DNA of 43,497 nucleotides from an uncultured Porphyromonadaceae bacterium. GTDB taxonomy: Bacteria > Bacteroidota > Bacteroidia > Bacteroidales > Barnesiellaceae_A. This document shows, in pieces, positions 16,319 through 25,459 of this stretch. Under the pieces are notes generated by a model. It was not told the DNA's origin and did no database searches. It saw nothing but the letters and a program-made list of their open reading frames with translations. The stretch lies in the NCBI GenBank assembly GCA_900542255.1, contig UQMR01000013.1, positions 1 through 43,497 on the forward strand, read 5' to 3'. The translations under genes were made by a program, and so were the position numbers. Each line of letters begins with the position of its first letter. Within the stretch, counting starts at the first letter, position 1.

Positions 16319-17772
16319 TTGGCCCTCGTCATCTCTATGATTACACTATCGCCCAGTGCATATCCCATAGCCCGCACAAAGGCCCGGGCCAGAGGCCTTC
16401 CTCCGGCATGACTGATATGCGTATAGTCCTTGTTTGCCCAGCCATTCTCCACAAAGCGAGTCATTCCGCCGTCATATTTCATTGCTTCGCAGGTATCCCA
16501 GAAGAGACACCCGCTTTCGCGTGCAGCCGCCCTTTGGGCACGACGCATGGCGTACACCTCTTTCATCGTCTTCATCTCGCCATCGCGGTTCTCGCAACGG
16601 TCTCCTATGCCCATAAGCAGGATATCCACGCCGGGCATCGCCTCGCGCAAGTGTGCCACGACACGCTTCAACTCCTTTGTAAAGCCGCTATAATCTGTTA
16701 TTCCGCTCGACATGCGATTCAATCCGTATTGCAGCACCACCATATCGTACGGAACAGCTTCTTGCAATGCCTCTATGTTTGCCCGGGGTATATCGGCAAT
16801 GCTGCCGCCCGAATATCCGCGCATAGACACGTTGTCGACAGCCACACCGGTTGCACCGTCGAGCCACACGCCCCACAGGGCGACATCGGCGCTATCACAC
16901 CGCACCGTCAACCGCTCAGAGGGCTCATAGAGGGTGACCATGCCTACCCCCTCGCCGGCCGCTATCTCATAAGTATGACGGCCGCTATCGGTTTCGAGGG
17001 TCAACGTGGCGGCTCCTTTTGCATCGTATACCACGCGCGACACCTCCCAGCTCTCGGCGTGCGCATATCGGGACGAACCTTTATAACGCGTATAGGAGCC
17101 GACACCGGGAAGATAATATTGCAACGTAAGCGACATACAATCCATGTCACCCTCCTTTACCACGCTGCGGCTCTCCCAGCCCTTATCGCTCTGCGTGACG
17201 GAGCGCCGGAATCCGGGGAAATCGCTATGCAGAGCCATATATCCCACGCCATTGCCGCCGTAACGCTGCTGCAACAATTCGCGGATATGCTGCGTCAGAA
17301 TATCGGCTTCTATAAAAGAATCACCCAAAAAGAGAATACGGGCAGGCCGTCCCAGCCCCGAGAGGTTTTCCATAGCAACTGCCATATTGCGCAATCCCGC
17401 CTGCGCTTCGGTATAATCCTCTATCGGCACAATATCGCCCACACGGCGCACAGGCCGCTCCTCCCGTCGCACCGCATCGGAAGCAATCGTATCGGCGACA
17501 GTCAACACCGCCGCAATGCTATCGGGAGCCTCCTTTTTGCCGCTGTCGGTCACGGCTACCGGCTCAAATGGCACAGCCTCGGGAGCTTCATAATACTCAT
17601 CGGCATAATATGCCTCATCATCGTCGTCATCATCACGCAAATCGCTCAACATATCTATTTTGCGAGTCTCATACGCACCGATACGTAGCGGGGGCAACAA
17701 CGACAAGCCAAATAATATGACCAACGAGAGCAAGAACAACCATACGACCTGCGAAAGTCTGTCCTTATTCAT
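16315..17772 (-). CDS. Membrane-anchored SGNH/GDSL hydrolase-like protein
   Basis: A 485-residue protein with one N-terminal signal anchor (about residues 9-28), then a periplasmic, very acidic linker (six Asp in a row near residue 47, then Glu/Tyr-rich). The SGNH domain starts near residue 140 with ARILFLGDSFIEAD (Ser152). A later VVLQYGLNRMSSG supplies the Asn block, and DYTHISHAGG holds the C-terminal His. It is the first gene of the SGNH-SGNH-MBOAT operon. The frame is open to 17910, but a -7 box at 17801-17808 and the normal signal anchor argue for the start at 17772. It may act with the second SGNH protein as an acetyl relay; this is inference. Confidence 0.88.
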   Translation of the reverse strand: MNKDRLSQVVWLFLLSLVILFGLSLLPPLRIGAYETRKIDMLSDLRDDDDDDEAYYADEYYEAPEAVPFEPVAVTDSGKKEAPDSIAAVLTVADTIASDAVRREERPVRRVGDIVPIEDYTEAQAGLRNMAVAMENLSGLGRPARILFLGDSFIEADILTQHIRELLQQRYGGNGVGYMALHSDFPGFRRSVTQSDKGWESRSVVKEGDMDCMSLTLQYYLPGVGSYTRYKGSSRYAHAESWEVSRVVYDAKGAATLTLETDSGRHTYEIAAGEGVGMVTLYEPSERLTVRCDSADVALWGVWLDGATGVAVDNVSMRGYSGGSIADIPRANIEALQEAVPYDMVVLQYGLNRMSSGITDYSGFTKELKRVVAHLREAMPGVDILLMGIGDRCENRDGEMKTMKEVYAMRRAQRAAARESGCLFWDTCEAMKYDGGMTRFVENGWANKDYTHISHAGGRPLARAFVRAMGYALGDSVIIEMTRAK

Positions 17773-17800
17773 CTCTTCATCTTTTTGCTTTATCAGTGTG

Positions 17801-17808
17801 CAAAGATA
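17801..17808 (-). promoter_or_regulatory. -7 box of the SGNH-SGNH-MBOAT operon
   Basis: The minus strand reads TATCTTTG, an exact TAnnTTTG match. Transcription would start near 17794, 22 bases before the start at 17772. No well-placed -33 TTTG is seen. Confidence 0.55.
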
Positions 17809-18036
17809 GTGCAAGAAGAGAGCAATAAAAAGATAAAAACAAGGTTTTTGATGTTTCATTACCAAGTCACAAACACACCCGGGTTTCAGCCCTGCCCCAA
17901 TCCGGCACACCGCCTCTCAGAGAATCGGGCTTACGGGAAATATCTCCCATTCTCAGCAATTCTTTTCCTCTTATTTACTTTTTCGCTGCAAAAATAACTA
18001 TATTAGAGCCGTTTTTTCTTACAATATTCTTTTGCC

Positions 18037-19470
18037 ATGATACTGCTACTTATCTCCAATTGGTTATACAACACACTATATATCCTATACCTGCTCCTTG
18101 TAGCGAGTAGTATCTTTGTTGTCATTACGGAGAATCGCAACCCCTCCAAGAGTCTTGCATGGATTCTTGCGCTCATGTTCCTGCCCATCGTAGGTCTGGT
18201 TCTCTACCTCTTTTTCGGGCAAAGCCTCCGCAACGAACGCATGCTCTCCAAGCAGAACCGACTTCTGCTGCAAGCCAGCAACAAGCCGCCGAAAGTCGAT
18301 TTGGAGAAGCTCCCCATCAGCGAAAACAGTCGCAGGCTGCTTACCATGTGCCAAAAACTCGGCAACGCCTACTACTATCCCGGCAACGATGTGCGCATGT
18401 ACACAAAGGGGAGGGAAAAGTTTGCCGACCTCATCGACGACCTTCGCAATGCCAAGCACTTCATCCACATGCAATATTTTATTTTCCGCGACGACCGCCT
18501 CGGCTGCCAAATCCGCGACGAACTTGTCGCCGCCGTACAGCGAGGCGTAGAGGTGAGGGTGTTGTTCGACGATATGGGAAGCTGGACGGTAAACCGCCGT
18601 TTCTTCCGCAACATGCAAAAAAACGGTATCGACGTCCACCCCTTTATGCGCGTAGCGTTTCCCAACCCCTCATTACGCATCAACTACCGCAACCACCGCA
18701 AGATTGTTGTCATCGACGGCAAAATAGGCTACATAGGAGGCATGAACATTGCCGACCGCTATGTCGACGGCGACGACGACCATAGCTGGCGCGACACACA
18801 CCTGCGCATAGAGGGTCCTGCCGTGCACGGCCTGCAAATCTCGTTTGCAATCGATTGGAGCTACGAATGCAAGACTCTCCTCTCTGACGGATTCTATTTC
18901 CCGCCCATAGAACCCATCGGCGACAAGGGGATACAAATCATCACATCGGGCCCGATAGGCGAATGGGAAAACATTGCACTCATGTGCCAGAAAATCGTAT
19001 CGATGGCTCACCGCTACGTCTATATACAGACGCCCTATTTCCTGCCTACCGACACGCTCATCAACGCACTCTCGGTAGCGGCGCTTTCGGGCATCGATGT
19101 ACGTATCATGCTTCCCAACCGGCCCGACTCCATCATCCTCCGTTGGGGCTCATTCTCCTACATCGCACAGATGTTGCAAGCCGGCGTAAAGATATACCTA
19201 TACATGCCTGGCGTCATACATGCCAAGACAATCGTTGCCGACGACGAATTAGTCTCTATCGGCTCTGCCAACTTCGACTTCCGCAGCTTCGAGCATAACT
19301 TCGAGACAAACGCACTCATCTATAACACAGAGCTCGCCCTCAGCGTCAAACGCGACTTCTGCAACGACGCAACCGAATGCCGTGAAGTGAGTGCCATCGA
19401 ATGGCAAGAACGCCCATGGACACAAAAGATGTGCGAGTCGGTCGTGCGCCTCATAAGCCCGGTACTCTGA
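18037..19470 (+). CDS. cls: Cardiolipin synthase (phospholipase D family)
   Basis: A 477-residue membrane protein. Two N-terminal helices (about residues 12-32 and 40-61) form the PLDc_N anchor, with the ENRNPSKSLAWILAL pattern between them. Two HKD catalytic motifs follow: HRKIVVIDGKIGYIGGMN starting at His220, and HAKTIVADDELVSIGSANFD starting at His395. The enzyme joins two phosphatidylglycerols, or PG with another phospholipid, to make cardiolipin. The size is normal for bacterial ClsA-type enzymes. The gene is divergent from the SGNH operon across a 264-base gap; I see no exact promoter consensus for it. The metallophosphoesterase follows after 97 bases and has its own -7 box. Confidence 0.95.
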   Translation: MILLLISNWLYNTLYILYLLLVASSIFVVITENRNPSKSLAWILALMFLPIVGLVLYLFFGQSLRNERMLSKQNRLLLQASNKPPKVDLEKLPISENSRRLLTMCQKLGNAYYYPGNDVRMYTKGREKFADLIDDLRNAKHFIHMQYFIFRDDRLGCQIRDELVAAVQRGVEVRVLFDDMGSWTVNRRFFRNMQKNGIDVHPFMRVAFPNPSLRINYRNHRKIVVIDGKIGYIGGMNIADRYVDGDDDHSWRDTHLRIEGPAVHGLQISFAIDWSYECKTLLSDGFYFPPIEPIGDKGIQIITSGPIGEWENIALMCQKIVSMAHRYVYIQTPYFLPTDTLINALSVAALSGIDVRIMLPNRPDSIILRWGSFSYIAQMLQAGVKIYLYMPGVIHAKTIVADDELVSIGSANFDFRSFEHNFETNALIYNTELALSVKRDFCNDATECREVSAIEWQERPWTQKMCESVVRLISPVL

Positions 19471-19498
19471 CAACCGCCCCTTTATCACATAAAATTTC

Positions 19499-19506
19499 TA
19501 TTTTTG
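19499..19506 (+). promoter_or_regulatory. -7 box of the metallophosphoesterase gene
   Basis: The plus strand reads TATTTTTG, matching TAnnTTTG, 61 bases before the start codon. No -33 box is apparent. Confidence 0.45.
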
Positions 19507-19567
19507 CACCACGTTTTGCCGAGAGCTGTCTACGGCAACAAACGTTCAATCTTTCAAGCATCCGGTC

Positions 19568-20950
19568 ATGAAGAAAATCATCATCCTATCGCTCTCTGTC
19601 ATACTCACCGTAGCCATTGCCTATGTCATAATCGCCCGCTGGAACATTTGGTTCGGCAATCCCGCAGAGCCACCCTATCGGTCACACCCCGAACCCTACA
19701 ACATACTCCTCACATTCAGTCCCGAAGGGGACGACTTCCGCAGTGTCACATGGCAGTGCGACACCCTTGCCGGCACAGCCACACTGCTCTACACACTGCA
19801 AGAGAGCGGCGACACCCTCTCCGTTGCAGCAGCCCCACACATATACCGCTCACAGGGCGGGGCATCGGCTTTCTATCACGCCAGCCTCCACACCCCGCAA
19901 CCGGGCATCTACAACTACCGCATCTGCCTGAAAGCCGACTCTTCGCAATGGATGCGCTTCACCATACACGATACGGCCCGCGACAATACCGCCCAATTTA
20001 TATATCTCGGAGACATACAAGATACCATCAACGGCATCACCAACAATATTGTAGCCGACATTGTGCGACATTACCCCGCAACCGACTTTTATATTCTCGG
20101 AGGCGATTTCATACACCGTCCTTTGGAAACATGTTGGGAGGAGGCCTTTCGCGGCATCGCTCCCATAGCCACACAATATCCCGTTATAGCCGTCACCGGC
20201 AACCACGAGTACCTCAAAGGTATCAATGGCTCGATAGAGCCCCGCTTCGCGCTCCACTTTCCCTATTTCGCGGCCACATACCCCGACGACGGAGCCTGTG
20301 CCACATTTACTTGCGACGACATGCAAATCTTCCTGCTCGACAGCAATGCGGGAATCGCAACTCTCTTCAAACAGAGCCGTTGGCTCGATAAAGCCTTACG
20401 CAACTCTTCGGCTCGCTGGAAAATCGCCGTACTGCATCACTCGCCACACTCTATACGCAGCCCCTATAACAACCTCGACATAAAGTTTCTCTTCGACCCC
20501 TTGTTCAAGAGGCACAAGGTCGACTTCGTCCTTGCCGGACACGAACACGGTTACGCCCGACGCACTACTCGCGACCTTGACAATCATAAACAGACGCCCA
20601 TATATACCATCAGCCACTGCTCCCCCAAACAATATCCGCTCTATATCAATCGCCGCACCGACCGCTATGGTACAGGCGACCGTTACTTCCAGCAATTTAC
20701 CGTACACGGCGACACGATGCACATGCGCACTTTCACTACCGACTTTTCTCTCTACGACGATATTGTCCTGATAAAAACTCTCGATAAAACCCGGCTCATC
20801 GACCAGGCCGATACCATTCCCGAACGATTGGAACTGCCGCCTGCGGTAGCGAAGAGACTAAAACCGGGGCAGATACACGAATATAACAAAAGCCTCGACG
20901 AACGGGCGCAACGCCAGCAAAGAGGAGCGTCCCGTAATGCAACAAAATAA
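19568..20950 (+). CDS. Purple-acid-phosphatase-like metallophosphoesterase, membrane anchored or secreted
   Basis: A 460-residue protein. Residues 4-24 form a signal peptide or anchor. Residues about 40-135 look like the fibronectin-type N-terminal domain of purple acid phosphatases. The calcineurin-like domain shows the five metal-binding blocks: YLGDIQD (Asp149), LGGDFIH (Asp180), TGNHEY (Asn212-His213), VLHHSPH (His290/291) and AGHEHGY (His325, His327). The catalytic metal centre is therefore intact. Substrate is unknown; phosphomonoesters or nucleotides in the periplasm are likely. The C-terminal end (after about 430) is basic and Gln/Arg-rich. It ends in a very strong hairpin terminator. 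Confidence 0.88.
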   Translation: MKKIIILSLSVILTVAIAYVIIARWNIWFGNPAEPPYRSHPEPYNILLTFSPEGDDFRSVTWQCDTLAGTATLLYTLQESGDTLSVAAAPHIYRSQGGASAFYHASLHTPQPGIYNYRICLKADSSQWMRFTIHDTARDNTAQFIYLGDIQDTINGITNNIVADIVRHYPATDFYILGGDFIHRPLETCWEEAFRGIAPIATQYPVIAVTGNHEYLKGINGSIEPRFALHFPYFAATYPDDGACATFTCDDMQIFLLDSNAGIATLFKQSRWLDKALRNSSARWKIAVLHHSPHSIRSPYNNLDIKFLFDPLFKRHKVDFVLAGHEHGYARRTTRDLDNHKQTPIYTISHCSPKQYPLYINRRTDRYGTGDRYFQQFTVHGDTMHMRTFTTDFSLYDDIVLIKTLDKTRLIDQADTIPERLELPPAVAKRLKPGQIHEYNKSLDERAQRQQRGASRNATK

Positions 20951-21013
20951 GACATCCTCTGTTGTCTTATCCTGCCCGCATCACAGGAGCAGCCGCGCAT
21001 CACGATAGAACGA

Positions 21014-21060
21014 ATTAACAACCCGGTTTTACCAAATGGTAAAACCGGGTTGTTAATTTT
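21014..21060 (+). terminator. Terminator with a perfect 20-bp stem
   Basis: The arms 21014-21033 and 21038-21057 are exact inverted repeats of 20 bases around an AAAT loop, and TTTT overlaps the end. It lies 63 bases after the metallophosphoesterase stop. The stem is unusually long and perfect for an intrinsic terminator. Confidence 0.8.
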
Positions 21061-21220
21061 ACAGCCGACACCGGCAATGGACAGGAGACAAAAGAGGGCC
21101 GGCACAACTCCGATGGAAGGCAGCGGGTCCCTCTCCCCGCCATCCGCCTTTATACCATCCGTAACATCATCATCGACGGCCGTCCGGCCCACCTTTATTA
21201 GATAGCACCCCGGCATAAAA

Positions 21221-21264
21221 CCGATAAAAGGAAGGAGGCATGCTCCTCATGGGAGCATGCCTCC
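21221..21264 (-). terminator. Terminator of the T9SS-substrate gene
   Basis: GGAGGCATGCTCC (21234-21246) and GGAGCATGCCTCC (21252-21264) form a perfect 13-bp stem with a 5-base loop. The minus-strand tail is TTCCTTTTAT. It lies 36 bases after the stop at 21301. Confidence 0.8.
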
Positions 21265-21300
21265 TTTCAATAAATTCGTTTCCGTTTATGGAAGATGTTG

Positions 21301-23148
21301 TTATCTGATAGCAACTTTTGTGGTCTTGCCATCAACCGTAACAAGGTATATACCGCGGTTGAGGTTTGTATTGATAGTCGTACGTACACTGTTGCCTACC
21401 GATGTGGCGAGTACCGTGCGACCTGCAATATCGGTTACGGTTACACGGCTACCGGCAGCGGCATTCACGATATTGAGTTCTTTACCATTGGTATAAACGA
21501 TGCTGCTGTTGTCCAATTTGTTTGCAGCTACACCAGTGGTTTCGCATTGCAACAGCGGGCTGACAAGAGCCGATGTATAGAGACCTTCGAAGATTTCAGG
21601 AGCTGCATACCATCCGGTAGGAATACCCAGCGAAGCATCCTCTATGTTGAAATACATCGTATTGCAGTTATTTCCACGTTCGGTAGCATTGTAAAGAGCC
21701 AAATAATAGCTTGAAGACGGCGTAGCATCGGGCATTCTCAATGTTACGAAGAAGCTGCCTTCAACGTTCACAGGAGTATCGAATGTTATCATCAGCGAAG
21801 TATTACCCGTAAACAGATCACCTATTGTTATGGTTTGACCGCCCAACACCTCACCGGGAAGACCCTCTGCATCGGGGGCGCAAATGTTTACAACCACTTC
21901 GTCACTCAGATCTGTGGTGGTGGCATTATAACCGGCAGCCACCATCATTATACCGGAGACGGTACTATTGAAAGTCTCGGGCAACTCGAAATATTCGGCA
22001 AATTCCTGATTGATAGCAGACATACCGAAAAGGAACGAGTATTGATTGCTCGATGTATTGGTATAGTACGCAGGCATATCCTCAGGTTGGAAATTGCATA
22101 CATAGTCGGCAGCTACTTGTGAACTATACAGATTCTTCACATCATAATTTCTTTCCAGAGCGACTTCACCATCTGAGTTACGCAAGAACAGATATACATC
22201 GGTATTGATGCTGTCTTCTGCAAAATTGTATGTAATAACAGGTGAATCCTCGGTAGAAGAGCTTACCGAAGCACCTTCGCCAAACATCCACTCTACTGTC
22301 TCAACATCTTTCCCTACATAATTATATGTCATAGGAACAGAAGATGCACTATACAACATGGGAGTAGGAGCAGTTCCTTGCTCATCTATGGCAAACAAGT
22401 TCCATACCGACCACAAGCCGCCCTCGGAATACATGGTACCACTGGGATATACGGCAATTTTTTCATCGTCTACTTGGAAAAGGTCGAAAGCTACGGCATT
22501 CACATCAAAAGTCTTTGTACAGTGGTTGATGCCGAAGTAGTAAGTTCCCGATGCAGAAGGAGTAAACTCTGCGGTACAGAGAGTCCACTCTGTATAGCTT
22601 ACGGCATTGTCACCCGAACGGTCTATCACCGTTGTTGTTTGCGAAGCCTCATTGGCAGCAGTTCCCACAGTTACTCTCCACTCATCCAATGTGTTTTGAT
22701 AACCTGAGGCATACGCATAGACACCCACACTATAAGTTTGACCGGCTGTCAACTCAACGCCTTCGCTGAAAGCCCATGCATTACGTGCAGCTCTACTATC
22801 ATATCCCGATATAAGATACAAATCACCCGAAACAGGATCTATACCCTGCAAACCGCCTATTTGCATAGGGAAAGATGCGGTAGTAGAGTTATCTACGATT
22901 GTCCATTCTTGCTCATTCTCAAAATCACTACTGTAAACCACCGATGCAGCAGCCGCAGGAGCTTTTTGCGGTGTACGCAGGCTCATTTGTGAAGGAGCAA
23001 CTGCTTGCATACGGCCATCGGCACGTTTCAACATTACTTGTTTCACAGCCTCGTCAGCCTTCAATTCACCTTTCTGCACAGGCACAACTGCCATCGCATT
23101 CGTTACCATAGCAACGGCTGCAATACCAAAAAGTAAATTTTTCATCAT
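21301..23148 (-). CDS. Secreted protein with C-terminal type IX secretion sorting domain
   Basis: A 615-residue protein with a clear signal peptide (cleavage near AMA, residue 20) and a proregion rich in Ala, Lys and Gln up to about residue 68. Residues about 70-230 look like a beta-sandwich of the cleaved-adhesin or choice-of-anchor type (SDFENEQEWTIVDN, then ARNAWAFSEGVELTAGQTY). A middle part (about 250-520) has more beta-rich, Ser/Thr-rich sequence. The last 75 residues match the Por secretion tail: RVTVTDIAGRTVL, then GIYLVTVDGKTTKVAIR. Type IX substrates are carried across the outer membrane and often fixed to surface lipopolysaccharide. No catalytic motif is evident, so an adhesin or binding role is a guess. 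A complete promoter is present. An ATG at 23145 is an equally possible start. Confidence 0.85.
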   Translation of the reverse strand: MMKNLLFGIAAVAMVTNAMAVVPVQKGELKADEAVKQVMLKRADGRMQAVAPSQMSLRTPQKAPAAAASVVYSSDFENEQEWTIVDNSTTASFPMQIGGLQGIDPVSGDLYLISGYDSRAARNAWAFSEGVELTAGQTYSVGVYAYASGYQNTLDEWRVTVGTAANEASQTTTVIDRSGDNAVSYTEWTLCTAEFTPSASGTYYFGINHCTKTFDVNAVAFDLFQVDDEKIAVYPSGTMYSEGGLWSVWNLFAIDEQGTAPTPMLYSASSVPMTYNYVGKDVETVEWMFGEGASVSSSTEDSPVITYNFAEDSINTDVYLFLRNSDGEVALERNYDVKNLYSSQVAADYVCNFQPEDMPAYYTNTSSNQYSFLFGMSAINQEFAEYFELPETFNSTVSGIMMVAAGYNATTTDLSDEVVVNICAPDAEGLPGEVLGGQTITIGDLFTGNTSLMITFDTPVNVEGSFFVTLRMPDATPSSSYYLALYNATERGNNCNTMYFNIEDASLGIPTGWYAAPEIFEGLYTSALVSPLLQCETTGVAANKLDNSSIVYTNGKELNIVNAAAGSRVTVTDIAGRTVLATSVGNSVRTTINTNLNRGIYLVTVDGKTTKVAIR

Positions 23149-23250
23149 AATCGTTTGTTTTTATAGGGTTAATAACTTTGTGTATCTCACGATTTGTATT
23201 ACTATAAATCTATTGGCAATGTGATGTTATTACAATCTAAGACACAAATG

Positions 23251-23281
23251 CAAATGTAGGTTTATTTTTGATACAGACAAA
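23251..23281 (-). promoter_or_regulatory. Consensus Bacteroides promoter of the T9SS-substrate gene
   Basis: On the minus strand, TTTG (23278-23281), 19 bases, then TACATTTG (23251-23258). It is the best promoter match in the window. Transcription would start near 23244, giving a leader of about 95 bases. Confidence 0.85.
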
Positions 23282-23453
23282 TGATTTGACAAAAATTTTA
23301 TCGCATCATTATTTTTTTGTCACAAGGCAAGACAAAACGCAAATTTCTGACGATAAACGGATTTTATCAAACCATAGAGACATTGTACAAATGGAGAATG
23401 CCCTGCGACGGCTCTACCCCCTTCCGCATCGATATGAAAGGATGTTTTCTCCT

Positions 23454-23490
23454 CTACAAAAAACCCGCCGGAGAGCAATTCTCCGGCGGG
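23454..23490 (-). terminator. Terminator of the sialate esterase operon
   Basis: CCCGCCGGAGA (23464-23474) and TCTCCGGCGGG (23480-23490) form a perfect 11-bp stem with a 5-base loop. TTTTTTGTAG follows on the minus strand. Confidence 0.92.
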
Positions 23491-23530
23491 TTATACAAAA
23501 GAAAAAAATCCCTGTTTCGGTTATCACAGA

Positions 23531-25447
23531 TTACGGAAGTGCAATCTCGAACGGCGAAGCCGGCAACCCGGCACTGTTATAGAGATTGGCATCATCGGGG
23601 TTATCGCCCCATGCGTAACGCACCTTGCGAGGATTGTCTATCCCGCCGCACGACAGGACGACACGGTTCTCACCGTCGATGCGTGCTTGCACCCAGCGAT
23701 ATACATCGTCGCTCCCGGCTACGGCAAAGGCGCATAGGTAACCATACTTATCGCGCACCGTAAGCCCGCCGGCTACCTCATCGAAAGTAAGCACGAGGTC
23801 GCCACCCTGCCGCTCTACGGCAATGCACACAGGACCAGAGGCTTGCAACGTATCAAATCCGTAATCGTTGCGCAGGGCCCAACGAGCCAACCGGCGTCCT
23901 ACATCCTGCTTGTTACGGGGGTGTATATCGTTGGCCTCGCCTATATCTATGATGACGGCTTGCCCGGTATGAGGCAATGCAAGGGTGGCCGCCTGAGCAT
24001 TGCGCAACTCTGCCCAAGCGCTCTCCGACGGGAGTGTGTCGGGCTGCATATAGTTGGCCAACTGCACCCAATAGAAGGGGAAATCGCTATCCCAGCGAGA
24101 GCGCCAGTCATTGATAAGAGCGGGGAAAAGGTCATAATATTCCAATGCCCGTGAGGCATTGTTTTCGCCCTGATACCATATAACGCCCTTCATGGGAAAC
24201 CCAATAAGAGGATGCAGCATCGCATTGAAGAGTTGCGAGGGGAAAGTATTGGGACCGTAATCGACATATCCATACGCCTCGTTCGAGATGGCTATCTTAT
24301 ATCTCCACTCTCCGGCAAGGGGTATCTGTTTGTTATCCACGGCAAGGTATACAGCTGCATCGGTACCGTATATGCCACCCCCGGCCTGCATATCTGTTAT
24401 CTTCACCACAATTTCATTCTCGGCTTCGAGCAGACCTTCGGGAACCGGATATACGCGCTTTACGTCATAGCCCGCCGTTTCACCTACGAGCTTGCCGTTT
24501 ATCCATGTTTTGTCATTATCGTCGATGCAAGCAAGGTTGAGGATGGCCGCCTTGCCCCGGCACTCCTCGGGGAGGGTAAAACGGTAGGAGAACCACACCA
24601 CTCCGTCTATCTCCGAGAGCTGCCCATCGTTCCAGAAACCGGGCACATGGTACGTACCCCAGCCGGAACGGTCGGTGGCAGGGTCATACCAACGTTGCGG
24701 CTCGCCGGGCTCTTCGGCAAGGGCCCTCTGGAACTCCTGGCGTTTTGCTATGGTATGGGCTATGTAGGTCTCAAAATCGGGAGTGCGCATACGCTGCAAC
24801 TGCTTGGCATATTGGGGAAAACTATCGAGCGCCTCCATACTCATCCACGACTCTATATCGGTACCGCCCCACGAGGTATTGATAAACCCGATAGGGACAT
24901 CGAGACGATGATAGAGGTCGCGGGCAAAGAAATAACCCACGGCCGAAAAATCGGCAACCGTTGCAGGCGAGCATACCTGCCACGCACCGACAAGGTCCTC
25001 TTGCGGTTTGTTGTTCATGGCCTGTGCCACGTTGAAGGAGCGTATAAGGGGATAATCGGCACAAGCAATCTCTTTCCCGGCATCGGCGGCAGAACGCACA
25101 CGAAACTCCATGTTCGACTGTCCGCTGCATATCCACACCTCGCCGAAAAGGATATCCTCGAAGCAGAGCTTCTCTTTACCGGCCGTCACTTGCAGTGTAT
25201 AAGGCCCTCCGGCAGCAAAAGCAGGAAGCGACATCTGCCAACGTCCATCCTTCCCGGCTTTGGCGGTTGCTTTGCGGCCGCCTATGACCGCCGTCACACG
25301 TTTACCGGGGTCGGCCACGCCGCGAAGCACCACAGGCACATCGCGCTGCATCACCATGTGATTGCCATAATAAGCGGGCATACGCAGGGCTGCCATTGCC
25401 GAGAGGGCGCAAAAAATCGCAAGGAGCGAGAGTAGCGACTTTTTCAT
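23531..25447 (-). CDS. Sialate O-acetylesterase family protein (SASA)
   Basis: A 638-residue periplasmic or exported protein with a signal peptide ending near SAMA (residue 19). The esterase domain shows VWICSGQSNMEF with nucleophile Ser111, SWGGTDIESWMS, WYQGENNA and a C-terminal DIHPRNKQDVGRRLA with the Asp and His of the triad. A jelly-roll insert of the GH2 sugar-binding type lies about residues 280-370 (YRFTLPEECRGKAAIL, then TWINGKLVG). The family removes O-acetyl groups from sialic acid, or from xylan and other glycans, opening them for degradation. It is 12 bases after the DUF5040 gene and ends in a strong terminator, so the two form an operon. Sialic acid itself as substrate is inferred from the family name only; no nan genes are in the window. 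Confidence 0.9.
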   Translation of the reverse strand: MKKSLLSLLAIFCALSAMAALRMPAYYGNHMVMQRDVPVVLRGVADPGKRVTAVIGGRKATAKAGKDGRWQMSLPAFAAGGPYTLQVTAGKEKLCFEDILFGEVWICSGQSNMEFRVRSAADAGKEIACADYPLIRSFNVAQAMNNKPQEDLVGAWQVCSPATVADFSAVGYFFARDLYHRLDVPIGFINTSWGGTDIESWMSMEALDSFPQYAKQLQRMRTPDFETYIAHTIAKRQEFQRALAEEPGEPQRWYDPATDRSGWGTYHVPGFWNDGQLSEIDGVVWFSYRFTLPEECRGKAAILNLACIDDNDKTWINGKLVGETAGYDVKRVYPVPEGLLEAENEIVVKITDMQAGGGIYGTDAAVYLAVDNKQIPLAGEWRYKIAISNEAYGYVDYGPNTFPSQLFNAMLHPLIGFPMKGVIWYQGENNASRALEYYDLFPALINDWRSRWDSDFPFYWVQLANYMQPDTLPSESAWAELRNAQAATLALPHTGQAVIIDIGEANDIHPRNKQDVGRRLARWALRNDYGFDTLQASGPVCIAVERQGGDLVLTFDEVAGGLTVRDKYGYLCAFAVAGSDDVYRWVQARIDGENRVVLSCGGIDNPRKVRYAWGDNPDDANLYNSAGLPASPFEIALP

Positions 25448-25459
25448 AATAGCGAGGTA

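Larger units (their letters stand above)
20951..21300. other. Intergenic region between convergent genes
   Basis: The 350 bases hold an 8-bp inverted repeat at the stop codon (20947-20954 with 20963-20970), the 20-bp terminator hairpin at 21014-21057 and the opposing terminator at 21234-21264. Between 21061 and 21220 I see no gene or signal. Confidence 0.6.
23149..23530. other. Intergenic region with promoter and terminator
   Basis: The 382 bases contain the promoter of the T9SS-substrate gene (23251-23281) and the terminator of the sialate esterase gene (23454-23490). Overlapping plus-strand frames here have no protein-like character. The rest is AT-rich and shows nothing else. Confidence 0.6.

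Noticed and set aside
16315..17910. 531-codon version of the anchored SGNH protein
   Set aside because: The extra 46 codons cross the -7 box at 17801-17808, and a normal signal anchor starts at 17772.
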